This document shows positions 9,146-15,266 of a stretch of 20,455 nucleotides of DNA, piece after piece (position 1 is the first letter of the stretch; every line of letters starts with the position of its first letter). Made by a program: the position numbers and the translations under genes. Where the stretch lies: NCBI GenBank assembly GCA_031284475.1, contig JAISZV010000138.1, positions 1 through 20,455 of the forward strand, written 5' to 3'. The notes under the pieces were generated by a model. That model did no database searches and was not told where the DNA came from. It saw only the letters and a list, made by a program, of their open reading frames with translations. The DNA comes from Proteiniphilum sp. (GTDB lineage: Bacteria > Bacteroidota > Bacteroidia > Bacteroidales > Dysgonomonadaceae).

Positions 9146-9904
9146 TCAAAACTCCAAATAGGGTTCAAGGCGGAGGACATCTTCCGGAGTAAACTCATCA
9201 AGCAGGGAGAGTTCACGGATAGAGGTAATATCTCCTTTTCTGCGGCGAAGCCCCATGATAGCCTGCACCTGTTTGTAATTCAAATACGGATGGCGCAACA
9301 ACTCCCCGAACTCCGATCTATTGACCTGTATCCTGCGGAAATTGCCGTCGGACTCAATATAAACAACAATACGGGAGAAAAGTTCCTGATCAATACCATA
9401 TACCTCCAACAGTTGTTCAACCGCTACAAAACCGCCCAACAGGTCGCGGTACTTCACAATACGGGAAGCATAAGCGCTGCCGACGCCGGGGATTTTCTTC
9501 CACTGGGCCGTATCGGCCTCGTTCAGGGAGATGGTCTCCCCCTCGGAGAGTTTTTCTGTGGCCGGATAGAAAGCATGGGAGGAAGACCCGCCCCCGCTCT
9601 GTGGAACATACCGTTCAGCGTAACGGGAAGCGCTTTCATGCGAAGAACCGCTCCGGCCCGGCGACTGCTCCACGGAACCCTTTCCCTTTTCCGAAGCGAC
9701 AACGGACGGCTCTCTCACCGTTAGTGTCCGGCGAAATTCCGCAAATTCCCGAACCAGCGAATCGTTCTGCATCAGGACAACATCCGACGAGTTTTTGTAC
9801 CTGAGAAGTGCATTCAAAATAAGGGTCAACACAATAAGGATGAGCAATAGAATTACCGCCGTCCTTGAGCCTTTTTGAAAATATAAAAAATCTTTCCAAC
9901 GCAT
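9146..9904 (-). CDS. Membrane-anchored helix-hairpin-helix (ComEA-like) protein
   Basis: This 252-residue protein has one N-terminal transmembrane segment (about 15-35, AVILLLILIVLTLILNALL). A low-complexity, Ser/Gly-rich linker (about 70-120) follows. Next come two helix-hairpin-helix units: IPGVGSAYASRIVKYRDLLG followed by GFVAVEQLLEVYGI, and the region around NYKQVQAIMGLRRRKGDITS. Such motifs contact DNA backbone non-specifically, and ComEA-type proteins bind DNA outside the inner membrane; small HhH anchors of this kind are common in Bacteroidetes. The ATG at 9902-9904 is the natural start. It lies 150 bp upstream of the macroglobulin gene on the same strand. Its promoter box TAACTTTG (9970-9963) sits at the edge of a 123-bp repeated element. 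A DNA-uptake role is conceivable, but no other competence gene is visible. Confidence 0.82.
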   Translation of the reverse strand: MRWKDFLYFQKGSRTAVILLLILIVLTLILNALLRYKNSSDVVLMQNDSLVREFAEFRRTLTVREPSVVASEKGKGSVEQSPGRSGSSHESASRYAERYVPQSGGGSSSHAFYPATEKLSEGETISLNEADTAQWKKIPGVGSAYASRIVKYRDLLGGFVAVEQLLEVYGIDQELFSRIVVYIESDGNFRRIQVNRSEFGELLRHPYLNYKQVQAIMGLRRRKGDITSIRELSLLDEFTPEDVLRLEPYLEF

Positions 9905-9962
9905 ATTTTTGACAGAAATGTAATAAAATCGTTCCTTAAACTATCAGGTTGAAATCCAATAA

Positions 9963-9970
9963 CAAAGTTA
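9963..9970 (-). promoter_or_regulatory. -7 promoter box of the HhH protein gene
   Basis: The minus strand reads TAACTTTG, a perfect TAnnTTTG match, about 59 nt upstream of the ATG at 9904. The -33 region is not convincing here: the TTTG found at the equivalent place in copy B is TATG in this copy. Confidence 0.55.
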
Positions 9971-10085
9971 GCATAAAATACTCAATTACACACATACGAA
10001 TAAAAATGGTTTGCAAAATTTATAGGGGAAAAGTACATGAAAATCTTACGGTTTCCAAACACGCGCAGATGAAAAAAGTTTTTTG
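9963..10085 (-). repeat. 123-bp conserved element, copy A, upstream of the HhH gene
   Basis: This sequence matches the reverse complement of 15267-15389 at 115 of 123 positions with no gaps. Similarity stops abruptly at both ends. Read on the minus strand it runs toward the HhH gene and ends precisely with the promoter -7 box TAACTTTG (9970-9963), about 59 nt before that ATG. Copy B has the same relationship to mnmG. On the plus strand a short frame crosses the element, but six of the eight differences between copies change the amino acid, so it does not behave like a protein gene. There are no obvious terminal inverted repeats or target duplications. It is best read as a dispersed upstream regulatory module of unknown function. 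Confidence 0.75.
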
Positions 10086-10117
10086 TTGTATTTCAAATCA
10101 ACAAAATACTGCTCCCA

Positions 10118-10151
10118 TTTGGGGTAGTTTTAAATACAATCACTACGTTTG
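10118..10151 (+). promoter_or_regulatory. Promoter upstream of the ATPase pseudogene
   Basis: TTTG (10118-10121) and TACGTTTG (10144-10151) form a Bacteroidetes-type promoter with a 22-bp spacer, slightly longer than ideal. The broken ATPase reading frame begins 27 nt downstream at 10178. This favours that ATG over the in-frame GTG at 10151, which lies inside the -7 box. Confidence 0.5.
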
Positions 10152-10177
10152 TGCAAAATAGAAATCTTATTTATGAT

Positions 10178-10557
10178 ATGCACAAACTTGTTGATAGAAA
10201 TATAGAAGCGTTTGTAACAGAGAATCTAAACATATTTCCTGCAGTTGCCGTTTTGGGGCCGAGACAATGCGGAAAGTCTACTTTGGTAAAAATGCTCTAT
10301 CAAAATTCGGAAACCTGCCTGTATTTAGACCTTCAGAATTTGGATGACCTTAATAAGTTGAGAGGGGCACGCGTACGATAGCCGTAGAATGTAAGGCCTC
10401 ATCGGCGCCACAGGTAACCAAAGGTTTTTGGAGCGCCATAGAAACCACGAAACCGGATAAAACATATATCGTTGCCCCCGTATCAGCATCTTATCTGTTT
10501 AAAAAGGACGTGGAAGTTTGCGGATTGAGCGATTTTTTGAAAAAAGTGGAACTGTAA
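10178..10557 (+). pseudogene. DUF4143-type P-loop ATPase, internally deleted and frameshifted
   Basis: Two parts of one gene remain in different frames. The N-terminal part (10178-about 10370) encodes MHKLVDRNIEAFV, then a Walker A motif GPRQCGKST and the strand CLYLDLQNLDDLNKL, the usual opening of ATPases with an AAA_14 domain followed by DUF4143. It then closes at TAG (10379-10381). From about 10364 another frame reads IAVECKASSAPQVTKGFW, then KTYIVAPV and VEVCGLSDFLKKVEL, ending at TAA (10555-10557). This is the nuclease-like C-terminal end of the same family. Full-length members are about 380-400 residues, so roughly 250-280 residues are missing between the parts. The gene was evidently inactivated by a deletion near 10350-10375. 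The original function of such ATPases is poorly known; they are mobile and frequently pseudogenised in Bacteroidetes. Confidence 0.8.
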
Positions 10558-10574
10558 ATATGCTCTGTTTTAAT

Positions 10575-10937
10575 TTAAAAATCATCGTTACAGCCATATA
10601 TGTATCCGAAAGCTCCGCTAAATAAACTCCAATACATTGACTTTCGCACATCATCATCGTAGAATCTCCCGTTTTCTTCTTTGAAGTATTTAGGAATATC
10701 TTCATATCTTGGTTCCGAATCCATGCACGGTTTTACAGGCACTTTATTATAATCGGCAACGATGAGCCGCTTTACTATTTCGAATGTAGCCTGCATATAC
10801 CCTCTCTGACAGATATTGAAATCCTGCCGTTCGCTTTTGTGAAACCATTGAGATGAGGAAGCCTCTCCCGATGGATGATATGTCATCAGATGGTTTTTGT
10901 CTTCTTTTTCTTGAAAATCCGATTGAAATTTGAAAAG
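10575..10937 (-). pseudogene. Remnant of a DUF4038/GH140-like glycoside hydrolase
   Basis: The frame contains KNHLMTYHPSGEASSSQWFH, then IVADYNKVPVKPCMDSEPRYED and YWSLFSGAFGYIYGCND. This matches the order and spacing of the catalytic barrel of apiosidase-like DUF4038 (GH140) enzymes, including the conserved PVKPxxDxEPRYE segment near the catalytic glutamate. Only about 100-120 residues remain of a domain normally more than 300 long. Upstream the frame is closed by TAA at 10938-10940 with no start in front of the conserved part. Downstream it stops just after GCND, where intact homologues continue. It is truncated at both ends and converges on the ATPase remnant. I infer the debris of a lost polysaccharide-utilisation gene. 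Confidence 0.68.
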
Positions 10938-11256
10938 TTATTAATCCACATAAGTTATGTATGCTATGCGTTGTAGAGACGAGCATGCGGATAGCATCTC
11001 CTAACCTTATATCATTTCAATGAGTATATAAAAGTTTGTCCTGTGCGCCGTTTAAGAAATCTACTAAAGGTTACTTCGTTCATCCTTACCGGATTTGCGG
11101 CATCAGAAAGCATGTCGTTTAGTTAAGGAAATTCTTACGATCTTTTGAAAAAGGTTTGAAATTATATTGTTTTCTTTCTTAAAAATAGTCATAAATTGTA
11201 TCTTTGGCGAATCTTTGTCCGTTATATATCCGTCTAATCGCAAATTTCCGCAAGAT
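10938..11256 (+). promoter_or_regulatory. Intergenic region with -7 box of the SpmA-SpmB gene
   Basis: No gene is seen in these 319 bp. A clear -7 box TATCTTTG lies at 11199-11206, with the ATG of the gate-domain protein 51 nt downstream at 11257. A matching -33 TTTG at the right distance is not evident. The left part probably consists of further decayed sequence next to the GH140 remnant. Confidence 0.45.
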
Positions 11257-12489
11257 ATGGTATTGAATTACATTTGGATTGCTTTTTTTCTGATCGCTTT
11301 CGCAGTGGCTTTGGTAAAGCTCATTTTCTTTGGAGACGTAAACGTCTTTACCGAGATCATGAATTCTACCTATACGTCGGCCAAAACCGGTTTTGAAATC
11401 TCGCTGGGATTAACGGGAGTGCTTTCTCTATGGCTCGGTATAATGAAGATAGGCGAACGGGGAGGAATGGTGGAGCTTTTTTCCAGGGCTGTCACCCCTC
11501 TTTTTTCCAGGCTCTTTCCCGGTATACCCAAGAATCACTCCGCCTCCGGTTCGATCCTGATGAACATATCGGCCAATATGCTGGGGCTCGATAATGCGGC
11601 CACCCCTTTCGGCTTGAAAGCGATGCAGGAGTTGCAGGAGATCAACCCGAAGAAAGAGTCGGCCTCCGATTCCATGATCATGTTCCTGGTACTGAATGCA
11701 TCGGGACTGACGCTGATTCCGGTCACCATCATGGTGTATCGCGCACAGTTAGGCGCGGCCAACCCTGCCGACGTATTTATCCCGATCATGATCGCTACCT
11801 TTGCCGCTACCTTAGTCGGCATGATTGCCATCTGCCTGAAACAGCGCATCAACATCTTCAACAAGGCGATCATGGGCTTTCTTTTGGTTATGGCGGGCAT
11901 TATAGGCGGTACAACGGTTCTTTTCCGGTCAATGCCCCAGGAGCAGATCAATATTGTTTCCGGTCTTGCCGCAAACATCTTTCTTTTCTCCATTATCGTG
12001 CTTTTCATTGTAAAGGCGCTACGCCGAAGGATCAATATCTTCGACACATTTATCGATGGCGCGAAGGAGGGATTTAAAACTGCCGTGACCATCATTCCTT
12101 TCCTTATCGCCATACTGGTAGGCATTGGCGTTTTCCGCGCTTCCGGGGCGATGGATTTCCTGATGGAAGGGCTACGGGATGCGGTGGCGCTGACAGGTTT
12201 GGACACCCGGTGGGTGGACGGTATGCCCACGGCGCTGATGAAACCGTTGAGCGGTAGCGGCGCCAGAGGAATGATGATCGACGCCATGCAGACTTTCGGG
12301 GCCGATTCATTCGCCGGCAGATTGTCGGCCGTATTTCAGGGTGCAACCGACACTACTTTCTATATTGTGGCGGTTTATTATGGAGCCGTGAACATCAAAA
12401 ATTCGCGCTACACCGTTCCCTATGCGCTTTTGGCCGATCTGGCAGGTATTATTGCCGCTATTTTTGTGGCCTACCTCTTTTTCGGATAA
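11257..12489 (+). CDS. Fused SpmA-SpmB nucleoside-recognition (Gate) membrane protein
   Basis: This 410-residue polytopic membrane protein combines the two spore-maturation subunits SpmA and SpmB in one chain, as in non-sporulating Bacteroidetes. The first Gate domain covers roughly 40-200 and includes MLGLDNAATPFGLKAMQELQ, the SpmA signature. The second covers about 250-410 and includes MPTALMKPLSGSGARGMMID and VFQGATDTTFYIVAVYYG, the SpmB signature. Gate domains also occur in nucleoside transporters and FeoB, but the substrate of this family is unknown. The start is ATG 11257 (MVLNYIWIAFFLIAF), which begins the first membrane helix. An earlier frame start at 11167 would place the promoter box inside the gene. 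The stop is 38 nt before ybeY, which suggests co-transcription. No defect is visible. Confidence 0.88.
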   Translation: MVLNYIWIAFFLIAFAVALVKLIFFGDVNVFTEIMNSTYTSAKTGFEISLGLTGVLSLWLGIMKIGERGGMVELFSRAVTPLFSRLFPGIPKNHSASGSILMNISANMLGLDNAATPFGLKAMQELQEINPKKESASDSMIMFLVLNASGLTLIPVTIMVYRAQLGAANPADVFIPIMIATFAATLVGMIAICLKQRINIFNKAIMGFLLVMAGIIGGTTVLFRSMPQEQINIVSGLAANIFLFSIIVLFIVKALRRRINIFDTFIDGAKEGFKTAVTIIPFLIAILVGIGVFRASGAMDFLMEGLRDAVALTGLDTRWVDGMPTALMKPLSGSGARGMMIDAMQTFGADSFAGRLSAVFQGATDTTFYIVAVYYGAVNIKNSRYTVPYALLADLAGIIAAIFVAYLFFG

Positions 12490-12527
12490 AAAATAAAGGA
12501 TTCTCCGGGTAAATAAATGTAAATAAA

Positions 12528-12950
12528 ATGGCTATCACTTTTGACGCTGAAAATATCGACTTCCCGAAAATCAAAAAAAGGGCGACGGCAAACTGGATAA
12601 AATCCGTCGCGGAAAATTACGGTAAGCAAACGGGCGATATTTCATACCTTTTTTGTACCGACGAAAAAATTCTGGAGGTCAACCGGCAATACCTGCAACA
12701 TGATTTTTATACCGATATTATTACCTTCGATTATTCCGAAGGCGACCGTATTTCGGGAGATATTTTTATCAGTCTCGATACGGTATTGTCAAATTCAATT
12801 CGATATGATACCGGTTTCACGGAGGAGTTGTACCGGGTGATTATTCACGGCGTCCTCCATTTGTGCGGGATCAATGATAAGTCGGAGGCCGAAGCCGAAG
12901 AGATGCGCAAGGCTGAGGAGGCCGCGCTGGCAATGCGGGGAAGCATGTAA
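12528..12950 (+). CDS. ybeY: YbeY endoribonuclease / rRNA maturation factor
   Basis: YbeY is a metal-dependent RNase involved in 16S rRNA 3'-end maturation and ribosome quality control. This 140-residue protein has the family core YTDIITFDY (61-69), SGDIFIS (76-82) and the metal site HGVLHLCGIND (107-117). His107 and His111 are present. The position of the usual third histidine (GYDH in many species) is Asp117, a substitution I believe is common in Bacteroidetes. The gene follows the SpmA-SpmB protein by 38 bp. Its 3' end is unusual: the final Met140 and TAA lie within sequence that, read on the other strand, belongs to a truncated dinD-like gene. The original YbeY C-terminus was therefore probably replaced at a rearrangement junction near 12941. 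Only the non-conserved tail is affected, so the enzyme is probably functional. Confidence 0.92.
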   Translation: MAITFDAENIDFPKIKKRATANWIKSVAENYGKQTGDISYLFCTDEKILEVNRQYLQHDFYTDIITFDYSEGDRISGDIFISLDTVLSNSIRYDTGFTEELYRVIIHGVLHLCGINDKSEAEAEEMRKAEEAALAMRGSM

Positions 12951-13207
12951 TCTTCAACTTCACGCTTTGCGCCGCTACCGAGTTCGACCATTTTCGTGAC
13001 CTCACGAAAATGGTCATCCATATTGATACCCTGTGTTTTACAAGATTCAACCGCGCGTTGTATGGCCACAAGGAAATTTTCCCAACGGGCATATCCCAAC
13101 ACGGCTTGCAGTTCTCTTGCAAACCAAACTTCTACCTGTTCTTTCTGCTCGTTTTCAATATGTTGTACAATAGCATCAAACAAAGGTTTGTATTGAGTGA
13201 TTTTAAG
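12941..13207 (-). pseudogene. dinD-like (DNA-damage-inducible protein D) N-terminal remnant
   Basis: Read on the minus strand this encodes ITQYKPLFDAIVQHIE, then EVWFARELQAVLGYARWENF, a stretch from ESCKTQ, and DDHFREVTKMVELGSGAKRE followed by VEDYML. This is the N-terminal third of DinD-like proteins, which normally continue with S/T-RYACYLIAQNGDP and reach about 280 residues. Here homology ends abruptly at the ybeY stop codon (12948-12950). No ATG or GTG precedes the conserved part. The only in-frame start is a TTG at 13183 inside it, and the frame is closed upstream at 13229-13231. The gene is broken at both ends. It appears to have arrived by a rearrangement that cut it against ybeY. Confidence 0.75.
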
Positions 13208-13242
13208 TTTATCTATATTTCTTACTCTTTATTTTCTATTGT

Positions 13243-13267
13243 TTTGTGCCACGTGTTGTGGCACAAA
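13243..13267. repeat. Perfect 10-bp inverted repeat (hairpin or operator)
   Basis: TTTGTGCCAC (13243-13252) and GTGGCACAAA (13258-13267) are perfect inverted arms around a 5-nt spacer. The site lies 18 bp beyond the outer-membrane gene's stop and about 35 bp upstream of the dinD remnant. Neither strand has a T-run directly after the stem, so an intrinsic terminator is not well supported. A dimeric repressor operator left over from the dinD promoter is the alternative. Confidence 0.5.
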
Positions 13268-13285
13268 TGACCGGTTTCAGCTCGG

Positions 13286-14098
13286 CTAAAAACAGAAATC
13301 AATAGCGGCGGAAAGCCCTATTCTACTAATTTTTCTGGAGAGATCTCTATTTTCATACTGTTCATTTATAATATTATAATACCTCATTTCAGACAATGAG
13401 GCATAGAGGCCATTGGTTTGTACGCTTATCCCCGCAAAAGGCGCGATCTCATAACGGATCGCCGCCGACAAGGTAAAACCAACTGTAACACCCTTTTGGT
13501 CGGATACCGTTTCATAATATTGCTCATATATTGTGTCATCAATCAAATCCAAACCGCCTGGAATGATTCCATTGCGTCCGGCTTTTATTGTTATTATTTT
13601 CCTATTTATTCCTAACAAATTATTGTGCAGGACAACCACCCCCGCATTAGCCAGAATCATCCATTTTGAATTGCCCAAAGGCCATCTTGTATAAACTGCG
13701 GGGCCAAACAGATGAGTTTTTTCATTAAAAGCGAGAATCGTTGATTCATACGTATAACTCATTTCGTCTATAAGGTCAAGAGAAGATTCTTTTTTATAAT
13801 CTGATGTGTAAAAACCATATTTTATGCCGACGCCATAGTTTTTCGAGAAAAACCAGGCGGCGTCAAACCCCGGGGAGAATCCTCTTTTGGTGGCAGGAAG
13901 GACAAGATTATAACCTGGTTCGGTCATCATCCCCGTATAACCTAAATCGGTACTCGACGACCCCAATGCGAAATCCCAACCGGCGTTCACAGACAGGTAG
14001 AACTTCGGGTATTCCGGTACATTGTTATCGGATTGTCCGTATGCAGAAAAGGTAAGAATCATACAGACTGTTGCGAAGAAAAATTGTTTCATATTCAT
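13286..14098 (-). CDS. Outer-membrane beta-barrel protein, function unknown
   Basis: This 270-residue protein has an N-terminal signal peptide (core FFFATVCMILTF, cleavage expected after SAYGQ near residue 22). Alternating hydrophobic and aromatic strands follow, such as KFYLSVNAGWDFALG, YGVGIKYGFYTS and GVTVGFTLSAAIRYEIAPF, and it ends in AAIDFCF with the terminal Phe typical of barrels. About eight to ten strands could form a small barrel. I recognise no specific family. ATG codons at 14098 and 14092 are both possible starts (MNMKQ or MKQ); the first is given. It is transcribed toward the dinD remnant. Its 5' side faces a 195-bp region that leads to the AGTAGCTACT palindrome array, so regulation by that array is possible but unproven. 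Confidence 0.75.
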   Translation of the reverse strand: MNMKQFFFATVCMILTFSAYGQSDNNVPEYPKFYLSVNAGWDFALGSSSTDLGYTGMMTEPGYNLVLPATKRGFSPGFDAAWFFSKNYGVGIKYGFYTSDYKKESSLDLIDEMSYTYESTILAFNEKTHLFGPAVYTRWPLGNSKWMILANAGVVVLHNNLLGINRKIITIKAGRNGIIPGGLDLIDDTIYEQYYETVSDQKGVTVGFTLSAAIRYEIAPFAGISVQTNGLYASLSEMRYYNIINEQYENRDLSRKISRIGLSAAIDFCF

Positions 14099-14293
14099 TA
14101 TCAAAGATTTTTAAGATTGTTTTCCTATATGAGAACTTGTTTAAATTTATAGAACGTGGATTATCACTCTTATTTTTCACCCGTTTCCGGCAAGAAAAAA
14201 TTTATCAAAGTAGATTCATTTTTTATTACTCAATTAGAAAAGCGCCCTGCCTGGCGCAGGCTCTTCTCAATGACTGTCCACTAAATAAAAAAT

Positions 14294-14392
14294 GAGTAAC
14301 TACTCCTTTGCAATTTAGTAGCTACTAAAATAAAATGAGTAGCTACTCGTTCGCAATTTAGTAGCTACTAAATTTTGAATAAGTAGCTACTA
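14294..14392. repeat. Phased array of AGTAGCTACT palindromes
   Basis: Five cores occur at 14295-14304 (degenerate, AGTAACTACT), 14316-14325, 14338-14347, 14359-14368 and 14382-14391. The start-to-start spacing is 21, 22, 21 and 23 bp, about two helical turns. Copies 2 and 4 lie in a perfect 16-bp palindrome TTTAGTAGCTACTAAA. Copy 3 lies in GAGTAGCTACTC. Identical flanks AATTTAGTAGCTACTAAA show a partly duplicated ~43-bp unit. The array lies between the 3' end of the HU-like gene (ends 14409) and the 5' end of the outer-membrane gene (starts 14098). It looks like a multi-site binding array or iterons on one DNA face. Since each copy can pair with any other, RNA hairpins are also possible. Confidence 0.8.
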
Positions 14393-14408
14393 AATTTTGA
14401 ACGCTTGC

Positions 14409-14792
14409 CTATACTTTTGTAAATTTCGCCGCATCGCGCATTTCACGCAACCTTTTGCCGGGCGTAAAAATAAAGCCCATTTTCTTGACCGACGCCGCAG
14501 TTACCTCTTCGGCTCTATCTTTGCCCTCGCTGCTGATAGTGACACGCAAACTGCCCAAATCGCCCAAACGGACGATTCTTCCATCAGACAAACCTGCTAC
14601 GGCTTCCTCTACCATTGCATAAAGTACGGCCCGGATGTCCGCGCCATTCACCGTACTGATTTTTTCGATGGCTTTTGTCAGGCTGTCGAGGCTTACTTCC
14701 CTGTCATGCACCGGGCTGGCGTAAAATTTCTTCACTCCGCCACCCGCTACTCCCGGTTGCGGACGTTTTACTACTTTAATTCGTATTGCCAT
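14409..14792 (-). CDS. HU/IHF-like DNA-binding protein (Bacteroidetes long form)
   Basis: This 127-residue protein belongs to the HU/IHF (DNABII) superfamily in the longer form common in Bacteroidetes. Its N-terminal extension includes IRIKVVKRPQPGVAGGGVKKFYASP (read in two parts around residues 4-28). The HU helices come next (SLDSLTKAIEKIS, then ADIRAVLYAMVEEAVAGLSD). The body strands RIVRLGDLGSLRVTISSEGK follow, with a beta-arm region around EEVTAASVKKMGFIFTPGKR. Such proteins bend DNA and organise the nucleoid or specialised loci, and several copies per genome are usual. The ATG at 14792 starts MAIRIK. Immediately past its stop lies the AGTAGCTACT array, so an architectural partner for that site is conceivable. 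No clear TAnnTTTG promoter is seen upstream. Confidence 0.88.
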   Translation of the reverse strand: MAIRIKVVKRPQPGVAGGGVKKFYASPVHDREVSLDSLTKAIEKISTVNGADIRAVLYAMVEEAVAGLSDGRIVRLGDLGSLRVTISSEGKDRAEEVTAASVKKMGFIFTPGKRLREMRDAAKFTKV

Positions 14793-14983
14793 AATTTAGC
14801 TGTTTTATGTCCTGATTGGGACGGTTTATACTATGGTTAATTGTTTTGTTGTTCTATTTAACTTAAAAACCCACCTGTTATGCAAGGGAGTAATGCAATT
14901 CAGGCTTTGCCTTTAGCATATTAAGAATTTTCGGTGGCGCAACCATGGCCCGTCAACCGCCTGAAAAAAATTCTCATAAACAA

Positions 14984-15083
14984 AAAACCGGCTTTCTACC
15001 GTAATCCGGCACAAACCCTGACAGGGGAAATGCTCCACGCCGCCAGGACAAAACCGGCCCTTTATCGTAATCCAACACAAACC
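14984..15083. repeat. Two 34-bp direct repeats with 66-bp period
   Basis: Positions 14984-15017 and 15050-15083 both begin AAAACCGGC and end CACAAACC, with CGTAATCC in between. They match at 28 of 34 positions and all six differences are transitions. On the minus strand they lie in the 5' region of the HU-like gene, so a regulatory role for that gene is possible. Alternatively they are the remains of a tandem repeat. Confidence 0.5.
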
Positions 15084-15195
15084 ACAAATATACGGTTAAA
15101 TCCGAGAATTTGTCATCAAAAAAAATCCTTTTTTTATTATTTTTTTTCGGTCGTCCTTTTTTTTGCTAATTATTGCCATTTGCCCTAACGCCCCC

Positions 15196-15237
15196 ACAAT
15201 GCTTTGTTTAGTTGATAAATATTTAACGAAGCATTGT
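15196..15237. repeat. 13-bp imperfect inverted repeat (hairpin)
   Basis: ACAATGCTTTGTT (15196-15208) can pair with AACGAAGCATTGT (15225-15237) through 13 base pairs, one of them a T-G wobble, around a 16-nt loop. Six T's follow at 15245-15250 on the plus strand, so it resembles a terminator. However, no plus-strand gene lies upstream to be terminated. It borders the 123-bp element copy B. Confidence 0.4.
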
Positions 15238-15266
15238 TATGCGGTTTTTTAGTATCTTTTCCTCTG

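Larger units (their letters stand above)
14793..15266. other. Gene-free region with homopolymer runs
   Basis: This 474-bp stretch separates the divergent HU-like gene and mnmG. I see no credible gene in it: the plus-strand frame 14934-15188 is made of a direct repeat followed by A- and T-runs. It contains a ~66-bp-period direct repeat (14984-15083), long A/T runs (about 15118-15172) and a hairpin (15196-15237). The 123-bp element copy B starts directly after it. Confidence 0.5.

Noticed and set aside
10936..10960. DnaA box or replication-origin signal (TTAATCCACA)
   Set aside because: It has an extra base compared with TTATCCACA and no cluster of further boxes is visible.
13247..13262. Second parS-like site around CCACGTG
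   Set aside because: It shares only the central CCACGTG; the outer bases do not match TGTTNCACGTGAAACA and are explained by the other inverted repeat.
14242..14262. GC-rich hairpin GCGCC/GGCGC upstream of the outer-membrane gene
   Set aside because: The stem is only 5 bp, there are competing pairings, and no T-run follows; too weak to annotate.
14294..14392. CRISPR array
   Set aside because: The repeats are short palindromes with conserved 11-13 bp gaps and no unique spacers, and no cas gene is nearby.
14934..15188. 84-residue frame upstream of mnmG
   Set aside because: It consists of a direct repeat (KPAFYRNPAQT and KPALYRNPTQT) followed by codons from A/T runs; no promoter, family or start context supports it.
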